From Nocardia thailandica NBRC 100428 (GTDB lineage Bacteria > Actinomycetota > Actinomycetes > Mycobacteriales > Mycobacteriaceae): DNA of 64,000 nt. The DNA is taken from NCBI RefSeq assembly GCF_000308795.1, contig NZ_BAGK01000224.1:62001-126000 (forward strand), in the 5' to 3' direction. Position 1 is the stretch's first letter; every line of letters starts with the position of its first letter. Below the pieces are notes generated by a model. That model ran no database searches, was not told the origin of the DNA, and was given only the letters and a program-made list of their open reading frames with translations. The translations under genes were made by a program, and so were the position numbers. Positions 46,635 to 55,391 of this stretch are shown in pieces.

Positions 46635-48914
46635 GTGTCTTCGGCAGTGCTCACGAGAATGGGTGACGTCGCGGTGCGGCGGCCACGACTGGTCGCCGCG
46701 ATCGCGCTGGCGCTGATGGTGCTGTGCGGCGGCTTCGGCGCCGGGGCCGCCGCGCAGATGAAGTCGGGGGGCTTCGTCACCGGCGAACTGGACTCGGTGC
46801 GCGCGGGCCGCTATCTCGACGACCATTTCCCCGGCAGCCAGCCCAATTTCGTCCTGCGCCTGACCGCCGACGACGGCGCCGATTCGCCCGCCGCCAGGGA
46901 CGCCGCCGACCGCGTCGTCGCGATACTGACCTCGACGCCGGGGGTCTTCAACGTGCAGTCGTACTGGACCAGCCGCGCCGATCTGCGCGCCGCGCTGCGC
47001 GGGCGGGACGGCGACCAGGGACTCGTCATCGCCGCGCTGTCCGGCGCCGAGCCCGGCCTGGCCGCCGCGCTCGCCGACCGGCTCAGCATCGACGCGGGGC
47101 CGGTGCGGGTGACGGCGGGCGGCGCGGGCGCCACCTTCGCCGACATGAACTCCCAGATCAGCCACGACCTGGTGGTGGCGGAGGCCGTCGCCATCCCGGT
47201 CACCGCGATCCTGCTGACGGTGGTCTTCGGCAGCGTCGTCGCGGCCGCGCTGCCGATCGTCATCGGCGTGTTCGCCGTGGCCGCCACGCTCGGGATCCTG
47301 CGGGTGCTCACCGCGTTCGCCGAGGTGTCGATCTTCGCGCTGAACATGACGACCGCGCTCGGCCTGGCGCTGGCCATCGACTACAGCCTCTTCATCGTCA
47401 GCCGCTACCGGGAGGAACTCGCCGCGGGAGCGAGTCCGCCGGTGGCGGTGCGCCGTTCGCTGCGGACCGCGGGCCACACGGTGCTCTACTCCGCGCTCGT
47501 CGTCGCCCTGTCGCTGGCGGCCCTGCTGATCTTCCCGCAGTACTTCTTCCGCTCCTTCGCCTACGCCGGGATCGCGGTGGTCGTCGCGGCGACCGCGGCC
47601 GCGCTCGTGGTCCTGCCCGCGCTGCTGATGCTGGTCGGCGACCGGATCCACGCCGGGGACGTGCGGGGACGGCTGCGGCGGTCCCGCCCCGATGCCGCAC
47701 GGCCGCGGCGGGATCCGGCCGAGGCGTTCTGGTTCCGGCTGGCCACCCGGGTGATGCGACGGCCGCTGCCGGTCGCGCTGGCGACGACCGCGCTCCTGCT
47801 GCTGCTCTGTTCGCCGTTCCTCGGGGTGCGGCTGGGCTACCCCGACGACCGGACCCTGCCGCCGCAGGCGCCGAGCCGGGTCGTCGGCGACGTGCTGCGC
47901 ACCCAGTTCGACGCGGACTTCGCGGCGAGCGCGACCGTCGTCCTTCCCGACTTCCGCGGCGCCCGGGCCGACGTGGGCGAGTACGCGCGGCGGTTGTCGA
48001 GTGTGCCCGGCGTCGTCGCGGTGCTCAGCGGCGACGCGGTGTGCCGCAACGGCCTTCGCGTCGCGGCGGGACTGCCGCACATGACGAACGAGGGCGGCGC
48101 CTACCTGACGGTCGCGACCAAGGTCGATCCCTATTCGGCCGCGGGCCGGTCACAGCTGGAGGCGCTGCGGGCGGTGCCCGCGCCCGCGCCCGCGCTGGTC
48201 ACCGGGGCCGCCGCGCTCAACCACGATTCGGTCGCCGAGATCACCGGCAGGCTGCCGCTGGCGGGCGCGCTCATCGCGCTCACCACGCTGGTGCTGCTGT
48301 TCCTGTTCACCGGCAGCGTGGTCGTCGCGGTGAAGGCGCTGGTGCTCAACGTGCTCTCGCTGGCGGCGACCTTCGGTGCCATGGTGTGGGTCTTCCAGGA
48401 GGGGAACCTGTCGGGCCTGCTCGGCTTCACCCCGACCGGCACCCTGAACCTCGCGCTGCCGATCCTCATGTTCAGCCTGGCCTTCGGCGCCTCGATGGAC
48501 TACGAGATCTTCCTGCTCTCCCGCATCCGCGAGGAATGGCTGGCCGGTCCGCCGACCGCCGCGGGCAACGCCCGCGCGGTCGCCCTCGGCATCGCGAGGA
48601 CGGGCCGGATCTTCACCGCCGCCGCCCTGCTCATGAGCATCGTGTTCCTGGCCGTCGCCACCTCCGAGGTGTCCATGATGAAGCTGTTCGGCCTCGGCTG
48701 CGCGCTGGCCGTGGTCAGTGACGCCACGGTGATCCGCGGGCTGCTCGTCCCGGCGCTCATGCGGCTGGCGGGCACCTGGAACTGGTGGGCGCCCGGACCG
48801 CTGGCCCGGCTGCACCGCCGATTCGGCGTCCACGAGCCGCGGCCGTCGGCGCCGGTCGCGCCCCGGCCGCAGGGCCCGGTGCCCCGCGCGGGCGCGGACG
48901 TCTCGCGCTGCTGA
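46635..48914 (+). CDS. MMPL-family RND transporter (copy 2)
   Basis: 759 residues, with the same order of helices and loops as the copy at 42278 and the same relay motifs (LAIDYSLFIVSRYREEL; ASMDYEIFLLSRIREEW). Both share an opening VLCGxFGA then MKSGGFVT, and a FPGSQPN motif in the first loop. Starts are uncertain: GTG 46635 or GTG 46647. The C-terminal tail is Pro-rich. Likely product of a duplication, with thiC now between the copies. Confidence 0.92.
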   Translation: MSSAVLTRMGDVAVRRPRLVAAIALALMVLCGGFGAGAAAQMKSGGFVTGELDSVRAGRYLDDHFPGSQPNFVLRLTADDGADSPAARDAADRVVAILTSTPGVFNVQSYWTSRADLRAALRGRDGDQGLVIAALSGAEPGLAAALADRLSIDAGPVRVTAGGAGATFADMNSQISHDLVVAEAVAIPVTAILLTVVFGSVVAAALPIVIGVFAVAATLGILRVLTAFAEVSIFALNMTTALGLALAIDYSLFIVSRYREELAAGASPPVAVRRSLRTAGHTVLYSALVVALSLAALLIFPQYFFRSFAYAGIAVVVAATAAALVVLPALLMLVGDRIHAGDVRGRLRRSRPDAARPRRDPAEAFWFRLATRVMRRPLPVALATTALLLLLCSPFLGVRLGYPDDRTLPPQAPSRVVGDVLRTQFDADFAASATVVLPDFRGARADVGEYARRLSSVPGVVAVLSGDAVCRNGLRVAAGLPHMTNEGGAYLTVATKVDPYSAAGRSQLEALRAVPAPAPALVTGAAALNHDSVAEITGRLPLAGALIALTTLVLLFLFTGSVVVAVKALVLNVLSLAATFGAMVWVFQEGNLSGLLGFTPTGTLNLALPILMFSLAFGASMDYEIFLLSRIREEWLAGPPTAAGNARAVALGIARTGRIFTAAALLMSIVFLAVATSEVSMMKLFGLGCALAVVSDATVIRGLLVPALMRLAGTWNWWAPGPLARLHRRFGVHEPRPSAPVAPRPQGPVPRAGADVSRC

Positions 48915-48953
48915 CGCCCTTTCGATTTTTTCGAATCGGCCTACGATGATGTG

Positions 48954-49364
48954 ATGGCCCTCACACTTCGGGAACGAACCGTCGTCCCGCCCGACGATCT
49001 GGCCGACCTGGTCCGGCTGCTCGACGGGTTGCACGGCGACGACGACGCGAAGGCACAGCTGCTGTGTCCCGACGGCTCCCGGCTCGACATCCCGGACGCC
49101 GTCTACCGCCTGCTCAACGACGCCGTCGTCGCCCTGTCGAACGGCATCCCCGTCTCGGTGGCTCCGCACAACACGCTGCTGACCACCCAGGAAGCCGCCG
49201 ACCTGCTCGACGTCTCCCGCCCCACGCTCGTGCGCCTGCTCGCCGCCCGCGAGATCCCCTTCTCCACCCGGGGCAGGCGCCGCCGCGTCCAGCTGCACGA
49301 CCTCCTCGAGTACCGGGAGCGCGCCCGGGTCGGCCGCGACGTTCCCGACGCCGAGCCCGGCTAG
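48954..49364 (+). CDS. Excisionase/MerR-type HTH antitoxin-like protein, toxin missing
   Basis: 136 residues. The N-terminal half is a domain typical of actinobacterial PIN-toxin antitoxins (TLRERTVVPPDDLADLVRLLDGL). The C-terminal half is an excisionase-type helix-turn-helix (LTTQEAADLLDVSRPTLVRLLAAREIPF). In relatives a PIN-domain toxin gene follows immediately. Here the next gene is a thioesterase 39 bp away, so this is an orphan. TACGAT (48942-48947) lies 6 nt before ATG 48954 in an AT-rich patch, indicating a leaderless mRNA. Confidence 0.83.
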   Translation: MALTLRERTVVPPDDLADLVRLLDGLHGDDDAKAQLLCPDGSRLDIPDAVYRLLNDAVVALSNGIPVSVAPHNTLLTTQEAADLLDVSRPTLVRLLAAREIPFSTRGRRRRVQLHDLLEYRERARVGRDVPDAEPG

Positions 49365-49403
49365 CCGTTAACGCGACCGGCCCCGGAGTCGTATGGTCCA
49401 GGT

Positions 49404-50198
49404 ATGCCGGATGCCTTCTACATGCCCGATCCCACCGACCCGAGCCGGTTCGTGTCGACGGAGCTGACCCGCGGCCCGTGGTCGCCGGACGCGCAGCACG
49501 CGGGTCCGCCGTCGGCGCTGCTCGGCCACGCGCTCGAGCGGTGTGCGCCACGGGAAGGGTTCCAGATCGGGCGGGTGGCGGTGGAGATCCTCGGGCCGGT
49601 CCCGCTCGCGCCGCTCACGGTGCGGACGCGCGTGGCCCGGCCGGGCCGCAGCGTCGAACTGCTCGAGGCGGAGCTGTCGACCGACCGCGGGCCGGTGATG
49701 CGGGCCAACGCCTGGCGGTTCAAGCTGGCCGATCCGCCGCTGGCCGTGCCCGCCGAGTTCCTGCCAAGCGGGATCCGCCCGCTGCCGGAGGCGGCCGAGC
49801 CGGTCCAGTTCCCCTCCGATCAGCCGGTCGGGTTCCACACCGGCATCGAATATCGTTTCGCCGAGGGCTCGTTCATGGCGATGGGTCCGGCGGTCTGCTG
49901 GATCCGGCTGAAGTACCCGATCGTCGCGGGCTCCGCCCCGAGCCCGCTGGAGCGCACCCTGGCCGCCGCCGATTCCGGCAACGGGGTCAGCTCGGTGCTC
50001 GACTGGTCGAAGTTCCTGTTCATCAACACCGATCTGACCGTCACCCTGCACCGGATGCCGGAGGGCGAGTGGGTCTGCCTCGACGCGGTCACCCACCCCC
50101 AGCCGCACGGCATCGGGCTGGCCGAGTCGCAGCTGTTCGACCAGTCCGGCCCGATCGGCCGCGGCACCCAGACCCTGCTGCTCGGCCCGCGCGGCTAG
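49404..50198 (+). CDS. Thioesterase family protein (TesB-like double hotdog)
   Basis: 264 residues. The N-terminal half has RGPWSPDAQHAGPPSALLGHALE, the opening of TesB-like acyl-CoA thioesterases. The C-terminal half repeats the hotdog pattern and ends FDQSGPIGRGTQTLLL, characteristic of the family. Substrate acyl-CoA unknown. TATGGT lies 6 nt before the ATG, suggesting a leaderless mRNA. Its 3' end overlaps the convergent SRPBCC gene by 4 bp. Confidence 0.88.
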   Translation: MPDAFYMPDPTDPSRFVSTELTRGPWSPDAQHAGPPSALLGHALERCAPREGFQIGRVAVEILGPVPLAPLTVRTRVARPGRSVELLEAELSTDRGPVMRANAWRFKLADPPLAVPAEFLPSGIRPLPEAAEPVQFPSDQPVGFHTGIEYRFAEGSFMAMGPAVCWIRLKYPIVAGSAPSPLERTLAAADSGNGVSSVLDWSKFLFINTDLTVTLHRMPEGEWVCLDAVTHPQPHGIGLAESQLFDQSGPIGRGTQTLLLGPRG

Positions 50199-50677
50199 CC
50201 GGCCCGGCGCAGCGCGGCCACGTCGATCTGCTCGGTGCCGGTCATCGGCGCGCCCGCGCCGGTCTCGAGCAGCCCGCGCAGGCTGTCGGTGACGAACCCG
50301 TTCCACGCGTCGGCGCACACCTCGTAGCATTCGGCGCGCGGCGCCAGCCCGACGTGGGTGAACCGGATCTCGGTGCCGCCGGGACGCGGGGTGAGATCGA
50401 ATTCGACGGTGGTGCCCTCCCATTCGGCGGTGTCGTCGACGAAGGCGAGGAAGGCGTCGGAGACCCGCCAGACCAGCCGTCTGCCCGGCTCGGCCTCGAC
50501 CGTGGTCATCCGGCAGTGGTGCACCCCCGGCACGTCGAAGACGTAGGAGTCGCCGACGGTGCCGGAGCCGCCGTCGGCGGTGCGCGACCACCAGCCGCGC
50601 ACGTCGTTGATCGCCGCCCATGCCTGGTCGGGCGTCCGGTCGACGGTGATGGTTCGGGTGAAGTCCTTGTCGCTCAT
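50195..50677 (-). CDS. SRPBCC (AHSA1-like) protein
   Basis: 160 residues of the START/Bet v1 ligand-pocket fold, with TITVDRTPDQAWAAINDVRGWW at the N-terminus and a final amphipathic helix. Last gene of a three-gene operon with an ArsR regulator and a second SRPBCC protein; its start overlaps the ArsR stop by 4 bp. This pairing of ArsR with AHSA1-type proteins is common; the ligand is unknown. Confidence 0.88.
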   Translation of the reverse strand: MSDKDFTRTITVDRTPDQAWAAINDVRGWWSRTADGGSGTVGDSYVFDVPGVHHCRMTTVEAEPGRRLVWRVSDAFLAFVDDTAEWEGTTVEFDLTPRPGGTEIRFTHVGLAPRAECYEVCADAWNGFVTDSLRGLLETGAGAPMTGTEQIDVAALRRAG

Positions 50678-51018
50678 GGTCTTTCCTCTCGGAGGTCGAG
50701 GTGGGTGCGCAGGGCGTCGAGCCGGTCGTCCCAGTCGCGGGCGAGCGCGGCGAGGAACTGCTGGGCGACCCGCATGGGTGCGGAGTGGAGCCGGTAGCGG
50801 ACGCGGCGGCGTTCGCCGGGCTCCGGGATCACCAGGCCCGCTTCGGTGAGCAGGCCGAGGTGTTTGGCGATCGCCTGCCGGGTGATGGGCAGGCGATCGG
50901 CGAGGTCGGTCGCGGTGGCCGGTCCCCCGGACGCCAGTTCGGCGAGCACGGCGCGGCGGCTCGGGTCGGCCAGGGCGACGAAGACCTGTTCGGCGACGGC
51001 CTCGGTCTCAGGCCGCAT
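50674..51018 (-). CDS. ArsR family winged-helix regulator
   Basis: 114 residues. The winged helix is clear (VFVALADPSRRAVLAELASGG, then LPITRQAIAKHLGLLTEAGLV). The Cys pair of metal-sensing ArsR proteins is missing, so it belongs to the non-metal group usually found beside SRPBCC genes. ATG 51018 lies inside the 3' end of the upstream SRPBCC gene (11-bp overlap). Two GCAACC-N4-GGTTGC sites at the operon promoter are its likely operators. Confidence 0.9.
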   Translation of the reverse strand: MRPETEAVAEQVFVALADPSRRAVLAELASGGPATATDLADRLPITRQAIAKHLGLLTEAGLVIPEPGERRRVRYRLHSAPMRVAQQFLAALARDWDDRLDALRTHLDLREERP

Positions 51019-51439
51019 CGAGGTACTCGACGAGTTCGCCGAGCTCGCTGCGCCAGCCGCCGGTGTTGCCCTCGACCGCCGTCGCGTGCTCCTCGGGCGG
51101 CAGCTGCGCGAATCCGCTCTCGACGACGGTGAGCCTGGTCCCGCCGCCGGCGGGCTCGAGCGTGAACTCGACGTAGGTGCGGCGCGGGTCGTCCTCGGGC
51201 AGACCGTAGATCTGCCAGGTGAAGCCGAACACCGACGGCTCCTCGACGCGTTCAACCCGCATGTTCGCGGTGTGCCCGTTGTCCCAGGACATCTGGGCGG
51301 CGCCGCCGGGCCGCAGGTCGATCCGGGCCTGCTGCCCGAACCAGGCCGACAGCCCGTCGGCGGTGGTGAGGGCGGCCCAGACGGCCGCCGGTGGATGCGC
51401 GAGCTCGACGGTGCGTTCGATGCGATCGGGGAATCCCAT
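51008..51439 (-). CDS. SRPBCC domain-containing protein
   Basis: 143 residues from ATG 51439, with GGAGG upstream. AHSA1-like fold: RIERTVELAHPPAAVWAALTTADGLSAWFG at the N-terminus. First gene of the SRPBCC-arsR-SRPBCC operon; the longer frame to 51505 runs through the operators and is rejected. Confidence 0.88.
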   Translation of the reverse strand: MGFPDRIERTVELAHPPAAVWAALTTADGLSAWFGQQARIDLRPGGAAQMSWDNGHTANMRVERVEEPSVFGFTWQIYGLPEDDPRRTYVEFTLEPAGGGTRLTVVESGFAQLPPEEHATAVEGNTGGWRSELGELVEYLDAA

Positions 51440-51455
51440 GACATCCTCCTTTATG

Positions 51456-51505
51456 GCAACCAATTGGTTGCAACAGAGCCTATGGCAACCGGTTGGTTGC
51501 GTCAA
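51456..51505 (-). promoter_or_regulatory. ArsR promoter-operator region
   Basis: On the minus strand TTGACG (51500-51505), 17 nt, TAGGCT (51477-51482). GCAACC-N4-GGTTGC occurs twice, at 51485-51500 (in the spacer) and 51456-51471 (just downstream of the start), with centres 29 bp apart. Confidence 0.8.
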
Positions 51506-51512
51506 GGATTCG

Positions 51513-53033
51513 TCAGTGGCCGCCGGTCACCCGCATGCCGCGGGGCACCAGCAGGACCGCGATCACGGCGACCACCGCGACCAGCGCCGACGAGAGATAG
51601 GAGGTCGTCGTCAGCGCGACGTCGAAGGCGTGCGAGGAGGCGTCGAGCACCTGTGTCCGCGCGGGCTCCGGCAGGCCGTCGGCCACCTCGGCGGCGCCGC
51701 CGACCGAACCCGCGGCCTGCTCGGCCTGCGCCGGGGGCACGGGCAGGTCGGTCATGTTCTCCGTGAACAGCCGCGCGTGGATACTGCCGAGCAGCGCGAC
51801 ACCGAACCCGATGCCGACCTCGTAATTGGTCTCCTCGACCGCACCCGCCTGCCCCGCCCGCTCGGCGGGGACCGCCGCGACCAGCACCGCCGCGGCCGCG
51901 GTCACCGCCATACCGTCGCCGAGGCCGAAGGACACCAGCACCAGCGCCACCACCGGATAGCTGGTCGGTTCGGGGCTCAGCGCCAGCACGAGAAACCCCA
52001 GCGACAACGCGCCGAGCCCGATCCCGAGCACCGCGCGCACCCCGAAGCGGTGCATCAGGGCCGGCGTGGCGAGGGAGGCGGCCAGCAGCGTCAGCGCCGA
52101 GGGCAGCATGCGCACCCCGGCCTGGGAGGGGCTGTAGCCGTGGATGTACTGCAGCCACAGCGAGATCAGGAACATGGCGGCGCCGATGGCCATCATCGCC
52201 AGCAGCGTCGACAGGGCCGCGCCGGTGAACGCGCCGTTGCGGAACAGGCGCACGTCGAGCAGCGGATCGGCGCCGGCCAGCTGGCGGCGGGTGAACCAGG
52301 CCAGGGCGAGCACGCCGGCGCACAGGATCGCCCAATCGACGGCGGCGGCATCGCCTTTGGCGAGGTGCTTGAGGCCCCAGGCCAGGCTCACGATCCCGGC
52401 GATCGACAGCCCCGAGGACAGCCAGTCCAGCCCGCCGGCCTGCGGCGCCCGGTACTCCGGCAGCACCCACAGCCCGACCGCGACCGTCACCACCACCACC
52501 GGCACGTTCAGCCAGAACGCGGAGGCCCACCCGAAGTGCTCGACCAGGAATCCGCCGACGATCGGGCCAACCGTCGCCCCGACACCGGCGACGGCCGCCC
52601 AGATGCCGATGGCCATCGTGCGTTCCTTCTCGTCGTGGAAGATGGTGCGGATCAACGAGAGTGTCGAGGGCATGACCATCGCGCCGCCGACGCCGAGCAG
52701 CACGCGCCCGGCGATGAGCTGCGCCGAGCTGCCCGCGGTCGCCGCCACCACCGAGGCCAGGCCGAACAGCACGAAGCCGCACAGGAACAGCAGTTTCCGG
52801 CCGATCCGGTCACCGAGCGCGCCGGTGGTGATGAGCAGGCCGCCCAGGACGAGACCGTAGATGTCGATGATCCACAGCTGTTCCAGCGGCCCGACGTGCA
52901 GATCCTCGATCAGCGAGGGCAGCGCGATGTTGAGGATGGTGGCGTCCATGGCCACCAGCAGGAGGCTGGCGCACAGCACGCCGAGCATCACCCAGCGCAC
53001 CGAGCCGTACGTCGTGCCCGAACCAGTCTCCAT
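51513..53033 (-). CDS. MFS drug transporter, DHA2 (14-helix) type
   Basis: 506 residues with about 14 membrane helices. Motif A (GALGDRIGRKLLFLCG) lies between helices 2 and 3, motif C-type GxxxGPxxGG (GVGATVGPIVGGFL) in helix 5, and an acidic LDAT-like MDATILNIALPS in helix 1. It exports hydrophobic compounds with the proton gradient; substrate unknown. Downstream of a TetR gene (61-bp gap) on the same strand, and so likely in its regulon. ATG 53033 is chosen because the family begins just before helix 1. Confidence 0.92.
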   Translation of the reverse strand: METGSGTTYGSVRWVMLGVLCASLLLVAMDATILNIALPSLIEDLHVGPLEQLWIIDIYGLVLGGLLITTGALGDRIGRKLLFLCGFVLFGLASVVAATAGSSAQLIAGRVLLGVGGAMVMPSTLSLIRTIFHDEKERTMAIGIWAAVAGVGATVGPIVGGFLVEHFGWASAFWLNVPVVVVTVAVGLWVLPEYRAPQAGGLDWLSSGLSIAGIVSLAWGLKHLAKGDAAAVDWAILCAGVLALAWFTRRQLAGADPLLDVRLFRNGAFTGAALSTLLAMMAIGAAMFLISLWLQYIHGYSPSQAGVRMLPSALTLLAASLATPALMHRFGVRAVLGIGLGALSLGFLVLALSPEPTSYPVVALVLVSFGLGDGMAVTAAAAVLVAAVPAERAGQAGAVEETNYEVGIGFGVALLGSIHARLFTENMTDLPVPPAQAEQAAGSVGGAAEVADGLPEPARTQVLDASSHAFDVALTTTSYLSSALVAVVAVIAVLLVPRGMRVTGGH

Positions 53034-53094
53034 CGCCGCCTCGAATCCCGATCGCCTCCGGTGGCGGGTCGTTCGCGCCGCCCGCGAGCCCAAC

Positions 53095-53658
53095 CTACCC
53101 AGCGGGCAGGGCCGCGGTGAGCAACGCGCGCGCGGCACGATCGGTGCGTTCGCGGTCGCCGGTGACGAGCCGGTCCTGCAGGATGCCGCGCATCCCCGAG
53201 ATCAGCAGCGTCGCGACGACCTCCGGGTCGTCGATGCCGCCGATGCGCCGCAGCGCCGCGGCGAGTTCGCCGACGAAGACGGCGATCGCCTGCCGCGCGT
53301 AGTCCTGGTAGAGCGAGTCCGGCGCGCAGGCCGCCCCGAGCACCTGCAGCAGCACCCGGACGCTGCGCAGTTCCGGGCCGTCGGCGTTGCGGTCGAAGAA
53401 GCCGAGCAGCCGGGTGCGCAGCGCGGCCGCGTCGGCGATGTCGGCGAAGACGAGCGCGAGGTCGGGCCGCTGCGTGGCCAGGGCCTGGACCAGCAGTTCC
53501 TCCTTGGTGCCGAAGTAGTAGATCAGCATCCGTGAGCTGGTCCCGAGCGCCGCGGCGAGGGGTCGCAGGGACAGTTCGGCGAGGCCGCGCTCGGCGATGT
53601 AGTCGACGACACCGGCCAGCAACTCGGCCCTTCTGCGGTGATCCAGTGGACGTGCCAT
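53095..53658 (-). CDS. TetR family transcriptional regulator
   Basis: 187 residues. HTH at about 10-55, ending SSRMLIYYFGTKEELLVQAL, then a helical ligand domain. TACAGT on the minus strand (53665-53670) ends 6 nt before ATG 53658, so the mRNA is probably leaderless. The TGTAGC-N4-GCTACA operator covers this promoter and that of the divergent ketosynthase gene. It is upstream of the MFS pump gene, which it likely controls. Confidence 0.9.
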   Translation of the reverse strand: MARPLDHRRRAELLAGVVDYIAERGLAELSLRPLAAALGTSSRMLIYYFGTKEELLVQALATQRPDLALVFADIADAAALRTRLLGFFDRNADGPELRSVRVLLQVLGAACAPDSLYQDYARQAIAVFVGELAAALRRIGGIDDPEVVATLLISGMRGILQDRLVTGDRERTDRAARALLTAALPAG

Positions 53659-53661
53659 GGG

Positions 53662-53718
53662 TTGACTGTAGCGACTGCTACAGGTATCCATGTCGGCATG
53701 AATGTAGCGATCGCTTCA
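53662..53718. promoter_or_regulatory. Divergent promoters with two TGTAGC operators
   Basis: Plus strand: TTGACT (53662-53667), 17 nt, TATCCA (53685-53690), then the ATG at 53698. A perfect TGTAGC-GACT-GCTACA (53667-53682) fills the spacer. A second site TGTAGC-GATC-GCTTCA (53703-53718, one mismatch) lies within codons 2-7 of the ketosynthase gene. The minus-strand TACAGT of the TetR gene overlaps the first site. Confidence 0.82.
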
Positions 53719-54942
53719 GAAACCCGGCGCGAGGTCGTGGTCACCGGATACGCCGCGACCACCGCGCTGGCCGACACCATGGACGAGACCTGGTCGCTGC
53801 TGCGCGCGGGCCGCAGCGGCATCCGCGCGCTTCCCGCCGCGTTCCTGGACGACCACGACCTGCCCGTCCGCATCGGCGGCACGCTGACCGCCTCGCCCGA
53901 CGCCGGTCTCACGCGGGTCGAGCAGCGCAGGCACTCCTACGTCGAGCGGCTCGCGCTCACGCTGACCCGGCGGCTGTGGGCGTCCGCGGGCGCGCCCGAG
54001 GTCGACCCCGAGCGGCTCGCGGTGTCGGTCGGCACCGGGCTCGGCGGCGGCGACGCGCTGGTCGACGCGGTCGACGCGATGCGGGCGGGCGGGTACCGCA
54101 AGGTGTCGCCGCTGGCGGTACCCATGGTCATGCCGAACGGCCCCGCGGCGGTCGTCAGCCTGGAGATCGGCGCCCGGGCCGGGGCCTTCGCGCCGGTCTC
54201 GGCGTGTTCGTCGGGCTCGGAGGCCCTCGCGCAGGCGTGGCGGCTGATCGGCACCGGCGAGGCCGACATGGTCGTGGCGGGCGGGGTGGAGGGCCACATC
54301 CACGCGGTCCCGATCGCCGGTTTCGCCATGATGCGGGCGATGAGCACCCGCAACGACGAACCCGAACTCGCCTCCCGGCCGTTCGACCGGGCCAGGGACG
54401 GCTTCGTCTTCGGGGAGGCGGGCGCGCTGATGATCCTCGAGTCCGCGGAGCACGCGCGCGCCCGCGGCGCGGAGGTCCACGGCCGGGTACTCGGCGCGGG
54501 CATCACCTCCGACGCCTTCCACATCGTGGCCTCCGACCCCGCGGGCACCGGCGCCGCCCGCGCCATGCGCACGGCGATCCGGAACGCGGGGCTGTCACCG
54601 GCCGACATCGGTCACGTGAACGCGCACGCCACGTCGACCTCCCTCGGCGACGCCTCGGAGGCGGCGGCGATCGCCGCCGTCGTCCCGCACGCCTCGGTCT
54701 ACGCGCCGAAGTCCGCGCTCGGGCATTCGATCGGGGCCGTCGGCGCGCTCGAGTCCCTGCTGACCGTGCTCACCCTGCGCGACCGAATCGTCCCGCCCAC
54801 CCTCAATTTCGAGTCCGCCGATCCCGGCGTCGACCTCGACGTGGTGGCGGGCGCGGCGCGCGCCGAGCGCGCGGAGTACGCGGTCAGCAACTCGTTCGGC
54901 TTCGGCGGCCACAACGTCGCGCTGGCCTTCGGCCGCGCCTGA
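53698..54942 (+). CDS. Beta-ketoacyl synthase (KAS II/FabF-like)
   Basis: 414 residues with the KAS I/II catalytic set: active-site Cys in PVSACSSGSEA (near 164), His in NAHATSTSLGD (near 304) and His in KSALGHSIGAVGA (near 344). It condenses acyl-ACP with malonyl-ACP in fatty acid or polyketide synthesis. No other synthase, ACP or tailoring gene is adjacent, so its pathway is unclear. It is controlled by the divergent TetR. The ATG at 53698 is the predicted transcription start, so it has no leader and an operator inside its first codons. Confidence 0.9.
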   Translation: MNVAIASETRREVVVTGYAATTALADTMDETWSLLRAGRSGIRALPAAFLDDHDLPVRIGGTLTASPDAGLTRVEQRRHSYVERLALTLTRRLWASAGAPEVDPERLAVSVGTGLGGGDALVDAVDAMRAGGYRKVSPLAVPMVMPNGPAAVVSLEIGARAGAFAPVSACSSGSEALAQAWRLIGTGEADMVVAGGVEGHIHAVPIAGFAMMRAMSTRNDEPELASRPFDRARDGFVFGEAGALMILESAEHARARGAEVHGRVLGAGITSDAFHIVASDPAGTGAARAMRTAIRNAGLSPADIGHVNAHATSTSLGDASEAAAIAAVVPHASVYAPKSALGHSIGAVGALESLLTVLTLRDRIVPPTLNFESADPGVDLDVVAGAARAERAEYAVSNSFGFGGHNVALAFGRA

Positions 54943-54946
54943 CGGT

Positions 54947-55354
54947 TCAGGCGCGGCTCGAGATCTGCTGCACCGCCCAGCCGTTGCCGTCGGGGTCGGA
55001 GAAGAACAAGAAGCCCACGTTGTCGAGCGGGTCGGGCACCGGGTTCCGGTTCTCGCCGAGCACCTGGATGTCGCCGATCTGCAGGCCCCTGGCCCGCAAC
55101 TCGGCCTGCGCCCGTGTGATGTCGGGGACGACCAGCTGCAGACCCTGCAGCGATCCCGGCGGCATCGCGGGCACGGCGCCCTTGCCGATGACGATGGAAC
55201 AGCCCGATCCGGGCGGGGTCAGCTGCACGATGCGCGCGTCGTCGCCGAGCACGGTGTCGTGGTCGACGGCGAATCCCAGGATCCGCGCGTAGAAATCCTT
55301 GGCCCGGTCGATGTCCGACACGGGCACGATCACGACTTCCAGGGTCCAGTTCAT
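54947..55354 (-). CDS. VOC (glyoxalase/dioxygenase fold) protein
   Basis: 135 residues from ATG 55354. Two beta-alpha-beta3 units of the VOC fold are visible, opening TLEVVIVPVSDIDRAKDFYARILGF and ending FFSDPDGNGWAVQQ. Such proteins are metal-dependent isomerases, dioxygenases or drug-binding proteins; the activity here is unknown. Convergent with the ketosynthase gene, 4 bp apart, and downstream of a TetR gene on the same strand (37-bp gap). Confidence 0.87.
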   Translation of the reverse strand: MNWTLEVVIVPVSDIDRAKDFYARILGFAVDHDTVLGDDARIVQLTPPGSGCSIVIGKGAVPAMPPGSLQGLQLVVPDITRAQAELRARGLQIGDIQVLGENRNPVPDPLDNVGFLFFSDPDGNGWAVQQISSRA

Positions 55355-55391
55355 CGATGCCTCGCTCCGGCTCGGCCCCCCGGCGGCCATC

